From: Schwartzia sp. (in: firmicutes)
GTDB taxonomy: Bacteria > Bacillota > Negativicutes > Selenomonadales > Selenomonadaceae
Length of the DNA stretch: 6,876 nt
Direction of reading: 5' to 3'
Assembly: GCA_017939945.1 (NCBI GenBank)
Contig: JAGAZS010000135.1
Location: forward strand, 1 to 6,876
Part shown: positions 1-5,561 of the stretch, one piece after another
How the letters are laid out: the number at the start of each line of letters is the position of its first letter
Position numbering within the stretch: the stretch's first letter is position 1
Translations under genes and position numbers: made by a program
The notes under the pieces: model-generated
The model's database searches: none
What the model was told of the DNA's origin: nothing
What the model saw: only the letters and a program-made list of their open reading frames with translations

Positions 1-798
1 CTCCATCTTTCCCATCACCGAAAGCAGCTTGAACATCCCGCCCGCGCGGCTCTTCATATAGGGCAGGAACGAGCCGCAATGGGGCACCACGAGACGAACG
101 CGCGGGAATTTTTCCAATGTCCGGTTCGCTAAGAGATTCACCACCGCCCGCGTGGTATCCGCCGGATATTCGTAAAGCGCCATCACGCCACCCGTGACAA
201 CGCACTCTCTCGGCAAGCTCCGCGCCGGGCTGGGGTGCAAAATGACGAGCGCGCCGCGCTTGTCCAGCTCCGCAAACAACGAATCAAAACGCGGATCGCC
301 GAGATACACGCCGTCGCTGTTTGACGCGACCTTCACGCCCAGCGCGCCTAAATGTTCCGTCGCGTAATGAAATTCCTCTATCGCGCCCTCCACGTCAGGC
401 AGGGGCAATGCCGCGACGAAGCCGAATTTCTCCGGATGCTTCCGGCAGAACGCGGCGTATTCCTCATTGACCGCCCGCGTGACCTCGCGGGCAAGCCCCG
501 CGTCGCCATGATAAGTGTGCGGCGTCGGCATGGACAGCACGGCGTAGTCGAGCCCCGCGTCCGCCATGAATTGCAGATGCGCCTCTTCCGACCACTGCGG
601 AATGGGAAAACCTTCTTCCGCCACGACGTCGATGCCGAGGCGTTTCAGCCCGTCGACATAAGACGGCAGCATCGCGTGGGCGTGAAAATCCACGCGCCGC
701 CCCGTTTTCCCGCCTGCCGCCGCCAGCGTCGGAAATTTTCCCAGGAACGCCGACGCAGCCGCGGCGCCGGTCATTTTCAAAAACGCCCGCCGGTTCAT
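1..798 (-). CDS. Tat-exported amidohydrolase (amidohydrolase-2 / ACMSD-like), C-terminus cut off
   Basis: This encodes the first 266 residues of a metal-dependent hydrolase or decarboxylase of the amidohydrolase-2 family (relatives include ACMSD and 6-methylsalicylate decarboxylase); the frame runs open off the window edge. The N-terminus has a twin-arginine signal, NRRAFLK at residues 2-8, followed by an Ala-rich hydrophobic stretch to about residue 28, so export by Tat is predicted. The metal-binding HxH is H39/H41 (DFHAHAML). Further family landmarks are GVKV at 154-157, ILHPSP with H188, and VPHCGSFLPY with H240. The usual C-terminal metal-binding Asp lies beyond the window. The start at 798 follows GAGGTG at a good distance, and that site overlaps the TGA of the cupin gene (9-base gap), so the two genes are very probably co-transcribed and coupled. 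Family members catalyse non-oxidative decarboxylation or hydrolysis of small carboxylated compounds; the substrate here is unknown. Confidence 0.88.
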   Translation of the reverse strand, partial: MNRRAFLKMTGAAAASAFLGKFPTLAAAGGKTGRRVDFHAHAMLPSYVDGLKRLGIDVVAEEGFPIPQWSEEAHLQFMADAGLDYAVLSMPTPHTYHGDAGLAREVTRAVNEEYAAFCRKHPEKFGFVAALPLPDVEGAIEEFHYATEHLGALGVKVASNSDGVYLGDPRFDSLFAELDKRGALVILHPSPARSLPRECVVTGGVMALYEYPADTTRAVVNLLANRTLEKFPRVRLVVPHCGSFLPYMKSRAGGMFKLLSVMGKME

Positions 799-807
799 GC
801 AGTCACC

Positions 808-1356
808 TCATTTCAGTTTCGCATACTCCACCGGGTCCACCGGCTCCAGCCATTCCGTCGAGACGCCTTCGCCGGACAGCATGACGGAAAGATGCTGCAT
901 CATATTGTTCGGTCCCGCGCCGTGCCAGTGCTTCGTGCCCTCGGGAATCGTCACCACCGTGCCGGGCAGGATTTCTTTCGGCTCCTCGCCCCAGATCTGG
1001 TAGTAGCCGCGCCCCGACTCGCCGACGAGGATCTGGCAGGTGCCGTGATGGATATGCCAGTGGTTGATGGTGCCCTTCGTGAAGGTCACGTTCGCCACGC
1101 CGATCTTGTCGCTGGCCAGCGGCGCGAGGAAGGTCTTGCCCGTGAAATATTTGTCGTAGTTGACGTTCGGCGAGCCGATTTCAAAAATCGTCCCGGCTTC
1201 TTTCCCAAGCTCCGCCTTGACTTCCTCCACGGCGGGATAGCCTTCCGCCGCCTCCGCCGCGTCGGCGACGCCGCCAAAGCTCGTCAACCCCGCCGCGAGA
1301 ACGCCCGCCAGCACCGCCAGTTTCATTTTCTTCGTCCAATTCTTCATTTTCTTCAT
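808..1356 (-). CDS. Secreted single-domain cupin
   Basis: This is a 182-residue cupin with a Sec-type signal peptide: Lys-rich residues 1-12, hydrophobic core about 13-29, and a likely cleavage after the ADA at 31-33. The beta-barrel carries cupin motif 1 (HWHIHHGTCQILVGESGRG, with H101, H103 and Q108 as probable metal ligands) and motif 2 (PGTVVTIPEGTKHWHG, with H143). Gln in place of Glu in motif 1 is common in this small-cupin group. A start 12 codons upstream (1392) is possible but lies deep inside the preceding gene. The start at 1356 was chosen because its ATG overlaps the upstream TGA as ATGA and follows AAAGGA; an ATG at 1347 with longer spacing is an alternative. It sits between a MerR-like fragment and a Tat-signal amidohydrolase, suggesting a joint extracytoplasmic role. 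It could be an isomerase, a decarboxylase, or only a small-molecule binder. Confidence 0.9.
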   Translation of the reverse strand: MKKMKNWTKKMKLAVLAGVLAAGLTSFGGVADAAEAAEGYPAVEEVKAELGKEAGTIFEIGSPNVNYDKYFTGKTFLAPLASDKIGVANVTFTKGTINHWHIHHGTCQILVGESGRGYYQIWGEEPKEILPGTVVTIPEGTKHWHGAGPNNMMQHLSVMLSGEGVSTEWLEPVDPVEYAKLK

Positions 1357-1604
1357 CGTCCTTTCTGTTGTTTGCCGTTCTCGGCTTGCCATATCAAATA
1401 ATCGACCTTGTCCAAGACTTGCTGCCTTCGGTGCAGCTCGTCCATGAGCCGCCCCCTCTGTCCCCGGAGGATTCGCGCCCGCGCCGCCTCCGTGCCGGAG
1501 CGCGCCGAAAGCTCCATATAGCGGCGAACGTCCGTCGGCTCGAATCCCGCGCTTTCCAGCAGCGCGGACAGCCCCGCGTCCGCTTTCGCCGTTTTCAATC
1601 CCAT
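1353..1604 (-). CDS. MerR-like C-terminal coiled-coil protein lacking the HTH domain
   Basis: This small gene encodes 83 residues that resemble the C-terminal half of a MerR-family regulator: a helix with LLESAGFEPTDVRRYMEL (about 15-32), where MerR proteins typically have a G-[ML]-x-[LI]-x-x-[IV]-R-x-[YL] element, then a long Arg/Glu/Gln-rich amphipathic helix ending LDKVDYLIW, the usual dimerisation coiled coil. The winged-helix DNA-binding domain expected in the preceding 60-70 residues is absent; the bases upstream are a terminator hairpin and a ribosome binding site. Translation looks genuine: AAAAGGAG precedes the GTG-ATG pair (ATG at 1604 preferred over GTG at 1607 on spacing), and the TGA overlaps the cupin ATG. 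It may be a truncated remnant kept for translational coupling, or a small protein that forms dimers with a full-length MerR regulator. The homology is by pattern only, so moderately sure. Confidence 0.68.
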   Translation of the reverse strand: MGLKTAKADAGLSALLESAGFEPTDVRRYMELSARSGTEAARARILRGQRGRLMDELHRRQQVLDKVDYLIWQAENGKQQKGR

Positions 1605-1627
1605 CACGCTCCTTTTACGTCGCCCCG

Positions 1628-1668
1628 AAAAAAAATGGGCGAGCCGTTTTCTTATCGGCTTCGCCCAT
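1628..1668 (-). terminator. Intrinsic terminator upstream of the cupin operon
   Basis: On the minus strand a stem pairs ATGGGCGAAGCCG (1668-1656) with CGGCTCGCCCAT (1646-1635), about 12 bp with one bulged base and a 9-base loop, followed at once by eight T residues (1635-1628). This is a strong rho-independent terminator for transcripts coming from the unknown 101-residue gene. The opposite strand has no T-tract after the stem, so it acts on the minus strand only. It lies only about 24 bases before the next start codon. Confidence 0.85.
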
Positions 1669-1698
1669 AGTATAAAGTCATTGATAGAAGTTTGTCTA
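1669..1698 (-). promoter_or_regulatory. Sigma70-type promoter for the MerR-like/cupin/amidohydrolase operon
   Basis: TAGACA (1698-1693) and TATACT (1674-1669) each match the sigma70 consensus at five of six positions with an 18-base spacer. The expected start of transcription, near 1662, falls inside the 5' arm of the terminator hairpin at 1668-1635. No other convincing promoter lies between this point and the operon's first start codon. Confidence 0.6.
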
Positions 1699-1727
1699 AT
1701 ACCTATTTTTTATGTGTATCTATGCCT

Positions 1728-1753
1728 AAAAAGCAGAGACGGCTTTTACCGTC
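1728..1753 (-). terminator. Weak hairpin at the end of the 101-residue gene
   Basis: GACGGT and GCCGTC (1753-1748 and 1743-1738) can form a six-base-pair stem, including one G-U pair, with an AAAA loop. A run of five T residues follows after a five-base gap (1732-1728). The stem overlaps the stop codon. The short stem and displaced T-run make it a weak terminator at best; the stronger one at 1668-1628 probably backs it up. Confidence 0.35.
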
Positions 1754-2057
1754 AATGGGGAGAAACTTTTCCGCCGTCGAACACTTTGCCGTTGCTCTTT
1801 GCACCGTAATATTTGACGGCAGGATTGACCCAGTTTCCGTCTGCATCGTAATTCATCATGCGATTCTTGATAGCGGTCGGATTTGTGTAGGCAATGCCGT
1901 TTCCTGCCGATGCCGCCATATCCGATATGACTACCTGATACGCTTTGCTGTTCGTATCAACGCCCGCATCTTGTATTTTTTTCAATCCCTTTTTGCTCTC
2001 CACCGGCGCACCCATCATCTGGTGGATAAAATCATTGGTGTCGCGAATCATCAACAT
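1752..2057 (-). CDS. Uncharacterised 101-residue protein
   Basis: I do not recognise this family with confidence. The protein is soluble-looking, with no signal peptide or membrane segment. It has a helical first half (NDFIHQMMG, then KKGLKKIQDAGVDTNSKAY) and an Asn/Gly/Tyr-rich second half (TAIKNRMMNYDADGNWVNP). The phrases AGVDTNSKAYQ and YDADGNWVNP recall a group of uncharacterised Bacillota proteins, but this is from memory and unproven. The start at 2057 was chosen because AAGGAGG lies nine bases before it; ATGs at 2066 and 2063 sit on or almost on the ribosome binding site. It has its own perfect consensus promoter and a weak hairpin at its stop, so it is probably a single-gene unit that is highly expressed. 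It separates the LysR gene from the cupin operon and shows no obvious link to either. Confidence 0.75.
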   Translation of the reverse strand: MLMIRDTNDFIHQMMGAPVESKKGLKKIQDAGVDTNSKAYQVVISDMAASAGNGIAYTNPTAIKNRMMNYDADGNWVNPAVKYYGAKSNGKVFDGGKVSPH

Positions 2058-2096
2058 TGCCATCATCCTCCTTGAACGTGTATATATCCTATGATT

Positions 2097-2125
2097 ATTA
2101 TAACTTTAGAAGTCCCTTGTGTCAA
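2097..2125 (-). promoter_or_regulatory. Perfect consensus sigma70 promoter
   Basis: TTGACA (2125-2120), a 17-base spacer, and TATAAT (2102-2097) match the housekeeping sigma consensus exactly. An A/T-rich AAATTTT run lies directly upstream of the -35. Transcription should start near 2090, leaving a leader of about 33 bases before the start codon at 2057. The -35 box begins about 20 bases after the LysR stop codon, so the gene downstream is expressed independently of lysR. Confidence 0.88.
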
Positions 2126-2146
2126 AAAATTTCATTGCGGCTATTG

Positions 2147-3025
2147 TTATTCCATAAGCACAAATTTCTCCCGCAAGAACTCCAAGAATTTTCCTGTCGC
2201 GCCGAAAGTTGGCTGGAAGCGTTTCCACGCCAGTACCACGGTGGTGGTGAGGGGCGGGTCGAGGGGGCGGAACGCCGTTTTGTTCGGGTCACAGGTTTGC
2301 GCCGACGCTTCGATGGTGATGGCGTCCACGAAGCCGTCCTCCACTAACGGCACGATATTGTCCAAAAGATTGTGCCGCGCGAACAGTTGGAAATCCTGCG
2401 CGTCGCCGAGCCAGTGCTCGACCTCCTTGCGCACGGCAAGCCGTCCCGCGATGGCGAGCCGCCGCCCCGTCAGGTCATTCCTTCGGATTTTCTTCTTTTT
2501 CGCCAGCTCGCCGCCCGCCCGCGTGAATACACCCCAGACATCTTTCGTCGGCAGACGGAAATAATCGTAATGGGCGACGTCGATAGGTTCCTGCAAGAGC
2601 GCGAAATCGAGCAGCCCCGCGTCCAAACGTTCGCGGAGCGTGTCGGCGCTGTTCGTGTAAATCTCATACTGCACCTTTGGATAGCGCAGGGAAAAATCCT
2701 CTAAATTGCGAATCAGCTCCGTGCCCGCCGCGTAAACGCCGCTGCCGATGGCCAGCGTTCCGCCCACGTCCTCGGCGTGACGGAAATCAGCCTCGATGCG
2801 GTCCACGAGCGCCACGGCTTCCTCCGCCCGATGGCGAAGCATCACGCCCGCCTCGGTCAGAGCGAGACGGCGTCCGCGCTCGAAAAGAGGCTGCCCAAGT
2901 TCTGCCTCCAGATCAGCAATTTGCCGCGAAAGCGTCGGCTGCGTCAGATGCAGTGACTCCGCCGCTTTCGAAATATTCTCCTCCCGCACCACCGCGAGAA
3001 AATACCGCAAAACCCGTATCTCCAT
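2147..3025 (-). CDS. LysR-type transcriptional regulator
   Basis: This encodes a 292-residue LysR-family DNA-binding regulator of normal family length. The N-terminal winged helix-turn-helix spans about residues 1-60, with the hallmark AAESLHLTQPTLSRQIADLE and LGQPLFERG. The remaining residues (about 85-290) form the two-lobed periplasmic-binding-protein-like effector domain. The start at 3025 follows GGAGG with a five-base spacer and places MEIRVLRYFL at the N-terminus as usual for the family; a start six codons upstream (3043) has only a weak ribosome binding site. LysR proteins usually control a neighbouring, often divergent, gene; here all neighbours run the same way, so the target could be the cupin/amidohydrolase operon downstream or lie elsewhere. 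An imperfect palindrome over its own putative -10 suggests autoregulation. No clear terminator follows the gene. The ligand cannot be inferred. Confidence 0.95.
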   Translation of the reverse strand: MEIRVLRYFLAVVREENISKAAESLHLTQPTLSRQIADLEAELGQPLFERGRRLALTEAGVMLRHRAEEAVALVDRIEADFRHAEDVGGTLAIGSGVYAAGTELIRNLEDFSLRYPKVQYEIYTNSADTLRERLDAGLLDFALLQEPIDVAHYDYFRLPTKDVWGVFTRAGGELAKKKKIRRNDLTGRRLAIAGRLAVRKEVEHWLGDAQDFQLFARHNLLDNIVPLVEDGFVDAITIEASAQTCDPNKTAFRPLDPPLTTTVVLAWKRFQPTFGATGKFLEFLREKFVLME

Positions 3026-3062
3026 GGAATCCTCCGCACCCATTCTTTTCCGGAACTTTATT

Positions 3063-3080
3063 TCGATACTATAGAACCGA
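3063..3080. promoter_or_regulatory. Imperfect palindrome upstream of lysR
   Basis: TCGATACTATAGAACCGA matches its own reverse complement at 14 of 18 positions and is centred on CTATAG. On the minus strand it contains TATAGT (3073-3068), a candidate -10 for lysR with only a poor -35 upstream. It lies 38 bases before the lysR start, the usual position for an autoregulatory operator of a LysR-type protein. The assignment as an operator is inference. Confidence 0.4.
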
Positions 3081-3138
3081 TAAAATCAACGAAAAGAATC
3101 CCCTGTTATTCTCCCCGTACCCTTTTTTTCGTTTGAAT

Positions 3139-4302
3139 CTATTTCTTCTTCAGCACAAACACCGCGATCTCCGGCGGGCATCCCAGGCGGTACGGGAACC
3201 AGCTTCCGTTGCCGCTGTGGACGTAGCCGAAGGTTTTCCCCACATGGTAGACGCCGCGCATATATTTGAATACCGGCGGCACGATCGGCATGCCGAAGAT
3301 CCCGAGCTGTCCGCCGTGGGTATGCCCCGCCAGTGCCAGCTCGACGTTGTGCTTCGCCGCGGCGTCGAAAAAGTCCGGATGATGGGCGAGCAGCACCTTG
3401 ACCGCGTTTTTCGGCACGCCCCGCATCGCCGTCTCCATCGACGCCGAACCGTCTACCGCAAAGAGAGCGCGCATACGCGGATAATCCACGCCGACGAACC
3501 AAAGGGGCCGTGCGCCGTCCACGGCAAGCGCGCTTTCGTCACGCAGCACATGCACGCGCGTTTTCGACAAAGCTTCCTCCGTCACTTCGATATTGCGGAA
3601 ATACTCATGGTTGCCGTAACAAAACCAGATTCCCTTCGGGAAACGCGGCACATATTCGTCGAGAATTCTCGCCGCCTCTGCGTTCATATCGTCATCGTCG
3701 AAAAGATCGCCGGTGACAGCCAACGCATCTGCATCCGTTGCCGCCGCCTGCTCCAGAAGCGCGCGCCATTCCTCCAGAGAAAAAAACAATCCGAGATGGA
3801 TGTCGCTGAGCTGCGCGATGCAGAATCCGTCCAGCGCGTCGTCAATACCCGGCACGGGAACGATAAATTCGCGCAGCGCTATGTCTGTCCTGCCCACCGT
3901 GCCGCCGTAGACGCCCGCTGCCGCCGCCGCGACGGGAAGCGCCGCCGCCCCTTTCAGAAGCCGCCGCCGCTCCATGTCGTAAGGCGTGATTATGATATCC
4001 GAGACAAAAAAACGATACACCCCGCGCAAAGCACAGCCGATCCCGACCAGCACCATCAGCACCAGTTTTGCCATCCAGTACATCGAAAACAGGATCACGC
4101 CCACGCGAAGGAGCGTTTCCGAAATACCGTCATGACGACGAATCAATCCGAAAAAAAGAAGCAACGACGCGATATCTAGCGTCGCTATTATGATACGCCC
4201 CCGCGAAAGCCAGCGCGCCGGAAGCACCGCGCCCAGCGACCAGGTGGAAAGCCCCATCACGACGCAGAGCACCGTGGCCACAATCAACCAAAAACGAAGC
4301 AT
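3139..4302 (-). CDS. Membrane-anchored YkuE-like metallophosphoesterase
   Basis: This is a 387-residue calcineurin-like phosphoesterase of the YkuE/YaeI group. Three hydrophobic segments occupy about residues 4-27, 37-53 and 64-92. A twin-arginine-like motif, RRRLLKG, follows at 112-118 with another hydrophobic stretch at 119-132. The catalytic domain begins near 158 and keeps all metal-binding signatures: SDIH (D167, H169), GDLFDDD (D199), GNHEY (N231, H232), LLAHHPD (H307/H308) and GHTHGGQ (H327, H329). The dinuclear metal site should therefore be active, probably outside the membrane, where members of this group are thought to act on lipid- or cell-wall-linked phosphate esters; the substrate is not known. 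The start at 4302 follows AAGGA with a nine-base spacer. The upstream gene ends at a terminator, so this gene is probably transcribed alone or with lysR; no clear terminator separates it from lysR. Confidence 0.95.
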   Translation of the reverse strand: MLRFWLIVATVLCVVMGLSTWSLGAVLPARWLSRGRIIIATLDIASLLLFFGLIRRHDGISETLLRVGVILFSMYWMAKLVLMVLVGIGCALRGVYRFFVSDIIITPYDMERRRLLKGAAALPVAAAAAGVYGGTVGRTDIALREFIVPVPGIDDALDGFCIAQLSDIHLGLFFSLEEWRALLEQAAATDADALAVTGDLFDDDDMNAEAARILDEYVPRFPKGIWFCYGNHEYFRNIEVTEEALSKTRVHVLRDESALAVDGARPLWFVGVDYPRMRALFAVDGSASMETAMRGVPKNAVKVLLAHHPDFFDAAAKHNVELALAGHTHGGQLGIFGMPIVPPVFKYMRGVYHVGKTFGYVHSGNGSWFPYRLGCPPEIAVFVLKKK

Positions 4303-4355
4303 TCATTCACATCCTTCCTTTTATTATCTTCGCAAGACAGAATGAAAAACACAAG

Positions 4356-4384
4356 AAAAAAGGCTCCGCGTTTTGCGAAGCCTT
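4356..4384 (-). terminator. Intrinsic terminator of the 3D-domain gene
   Basis: Read on the minus strand, AAGGCTTCGC (4384-4375) pairs with GCGGAGCCTT (4369-4360), ten base pairs including one G-U, with a five-base loop. A run of six T residues (4361-4356) follows. It begins about 19 bases after the stop codon of the 3D-domain gene and ends about 53 bases before the phosphoesterase start. Confidence 0.85.
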
Positions 4385-4403
4385 TCATCGGTTCCTTATA
4401 GAT

Positions 4404-5231
4404 TCAAGTTTCGAGGATATACACGTCGATGTCCCGGCGTCCGAACTCCATGCAGTCGTCGTAGTCCTCCATGCAGAGGTCGATCATGGCGCCCTCGATC
4501 ATTCCGCCGGTGTCCGCCGCAATCGCGACGCCGTAACCGGGGATGTAGACCCGCGTACCCAGCGGAATCACATCAGGATCCACCGCGACCACGCCGTGAG
4601 TCGCCGGAAGTCCCGTCGCCGTGACGCAGGAGCCGCCGCCGTCCGTCGGCAGGTACGCGCTGGCCTCCATGACCATCACGTTCGTATAGCGCATCGCGCC
4701 GCGCGACGTTTCCACATAGCCCTCGGGCACATAAGCCGCCGCCTGTTCCTGCTCCATCCGCGCCTGTGCTTCCTCCGCCGCGATTTCCTCCGGCGTACGA
4801 AGCTTAATGTAAAGCCCTTCACGAATCAGCGCGTCCTCGTTCAGCGAGGGCTGGTATTTTTTTCGATCCACGCCCAGCTCGTCGAGGAGTCGTCCGACTG
4901 TCGGGCGCGCCGTTTTCATTTCCCGGACGGATCCGCCCATCTCGAGCCTGACCGGCACGGCGCGAACGATATGGATTTCCGTGTCTTCCTTCACGCGGAG
5001 CGTCGACATCCGATACTCGTCGTAATTCCCCATCGAAATGCCCGCTTCCGAAATAATCTTTTCCGGCTGCGAGTTCGTGGTCGTCAGCCGCACTTCCTGC
5101 CCGTCGGCGAAAACCGTGACGTGCTTGACGCTGCCAGCGCCCGCCGTCAACATCGCCGCCGCAGCGAGCCCCGCGCAAATCGTCATCCTGCTGCTGCTAA
5201 ACGTCTTTCGTATCTTTTCAAAAACATTCAT
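4404..5231 (-). CDS. DUF348 and 3D-domain cell-wall protein (YabE-like)
   Basis: This is a 275-residue exported or membrane-anchored protein predicted to act on the cell wall. A basic N-terminus (to about R15) and a hydrophobic segment (about 16-34) form a signal peptide or anchor. Two DUF348 modules follow at about 36-77 and 91-133, then a charged Glu/Ala/Gln-rich linker (148-166), and a C-terminal 3D domain from about 186 to 275. The 3D domain is named for its conserved aspartates; here they are D218/D220 (AVDPDVIPLG), D240 (ADTGG) and D251 (AMIDL). The family shares the fold of MltA-type lytic transglycosylases. Bacillus YabE is longer and has a G5 domain, which is missing here. The start at 5231 follows GGAGG with a six-base spacer. 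It comes after metG-tatD as yabE does in Bacillus, but has its own strong promoter and a 255-base structured leader. It has cysteines at 202, 253 and 260 in the 3D domain. Confidence 0.92.
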   Translation of the reverse strand: MNVFEKIRKTFSSSRMTICAGLAAAAMLTAGAGSVKHVTVFADGQEVRLTTTNSQPEKIISEAGISMGNYDEYRMSTLRVKEDTEIHIVRAVPVRLEMGGSVREMKTARPTVGRLLDELGVDRKKYQPSLNEDALIREGLYIKLRTPEEIAAEEAQARMEQEQAAAYVPEGYVETSRGAMRYTNVMVMEASAYLPTDGGGSCVTATGLPATHGVVAVDPDVIPLGTRVYIPGYGVAIAADTGGMIEGAMIDLCMEDYDDCMEFGRRDIDVYILET

Positions 5232-5486
5232 CCAATTCCTCCCTATAAACGAAACCGGTACAACCCGCCGCCCGTCACCGCAGGCTGACGCATGAACCGC
5301 TTTCGGAGCGCGCCGTCATCCCAAGGGATTCCCCTGGAGCCGCGCTTCTCCCGGAAGCGCCTTCACAGCTCCATCCCCATGACAGCCGGAAACGGGATTC
5401 CGTCGTCTCTTTGCCGCTTGAATCCGTTTCCCCTTCGTCCGGCCCGCTTGCCGGACGCCGTTCCATGCAGACACATTTTCATCTGC
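5232..5486 (-). promoter_or_regulatory. Long structured 5' leader; candidate ydaO/yuaA-like (c-di-AMP) riboswitch
   Basis: About 255 bases separate the predicted transcription start from the 3D-domain gene, with no credible ORF. The RNA can form many helices: TGCAGA/TCTGCA, a perfect eight-base-pair CGTCCGGC/GCCGGACG hairpin (5455-5434), GGAAACGG-ATTC with GAATCCCGTTTCC, TGGAGC/GCTCCA enclosing GCGCTTC/GAAGCGC, and CTGTCAT with ATGACGG. The 3' part contains GGGGAATCCCTTGGGAT and, further on, GTCAGCC, which resemble the conserved GGGGUGAAUCCC..GGGAU and CCGUCAGCUAACC blocks of the ydaO/yuaA motif, and GGGGAAAC lies near the expected 5' block. That riboswitch is known upstream of cell-wall hydrolase genes. 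Against it, the UAA after GUCAGC is missing and the outer P1 helix is not obvious. No U-tract terminator is seen, so control would act on translation or by another route. That the leader is structured is well supported; the class is tentative. Confidence 0.5.
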
Positions 5487-5492
5487 AACCTT

Positions 5493-5522
5493 ATTATACC
5501 ATTTGATTTATTCGTCTGTCAA
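5493..5522 (-). promoter_or_regulatory. Consensus sigma70 promoter of the 3D-domain gene
   Basis: TTGACA (5522-5517) and TATAAT (5498-5493) match the housekeeping consensus exactly with an 18-base spacer. Transcription should start around the G at 5486. Four phased TGAAA repeats abut its upstream side. It gives the yabE-like gene its own transcription apart from metG-tatD, whose transcripts should stop at the hairpin at 5710-5674. Confidence 0.87.
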
Positions 5523-5524
5523 AT

Positions 5525-5561
5525 TTTCAGGGTGCTTTCACCCACTTTCAGCTTATTTTCA
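5525..5561. repeat. Four helix-phased TTTCA/TGAAA repeats upstream of the promoter
   Basis: TTTCA occurs at 5525-5529, 5536-5540, 5546-5550 and 5557-5561, with spacings of 11, 10 and 11 bases, one per DNA helical turn. The two outermost copies lie in the longer repeat TTTCAGCT (5546 and 5557). Read on the minus strand the array is TGAAA, ending directly at the -35 box of the 3D-gene promoter. It may be a curved, UP-element-like region or tandem activator sites. Confidence 0.7.

Noticed and set aside
352..1401. Long plus-strand open frame of 349 codons
   Set aside because: It lies antisense to the amidohydrolase, cupin and MerR-like genes, is extremely Arg/His-rich and shows no domain; it is a by-product of GC-rich codon use on the other strand.
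3086..3138. Terminator after the phosphoesterase gene
   Set aside because: Only a five-base AGAAT/ATTCT stem can be drawn, with a weak T-run; too little to call a terminator.
2677..4179. Plus-strand open frame of 500 codons
   Set aside because: It is antisense to lysR and the phosphoesterase, has Arg/His/Pro-biased composition without recognisable motifs, and crosses a promoter region; both minus-strand genes have intact catalytic or HTH signatures.
5275..5466. Minus-strand open frame of 63 codons in the leader of the 3D-domain gene
   Set aside because: It has no ribosome binding site, its Ser/Gly/Arg-rich product resembles nothing, and the same bases form nested RNA helices, so a structured leader explains them better.
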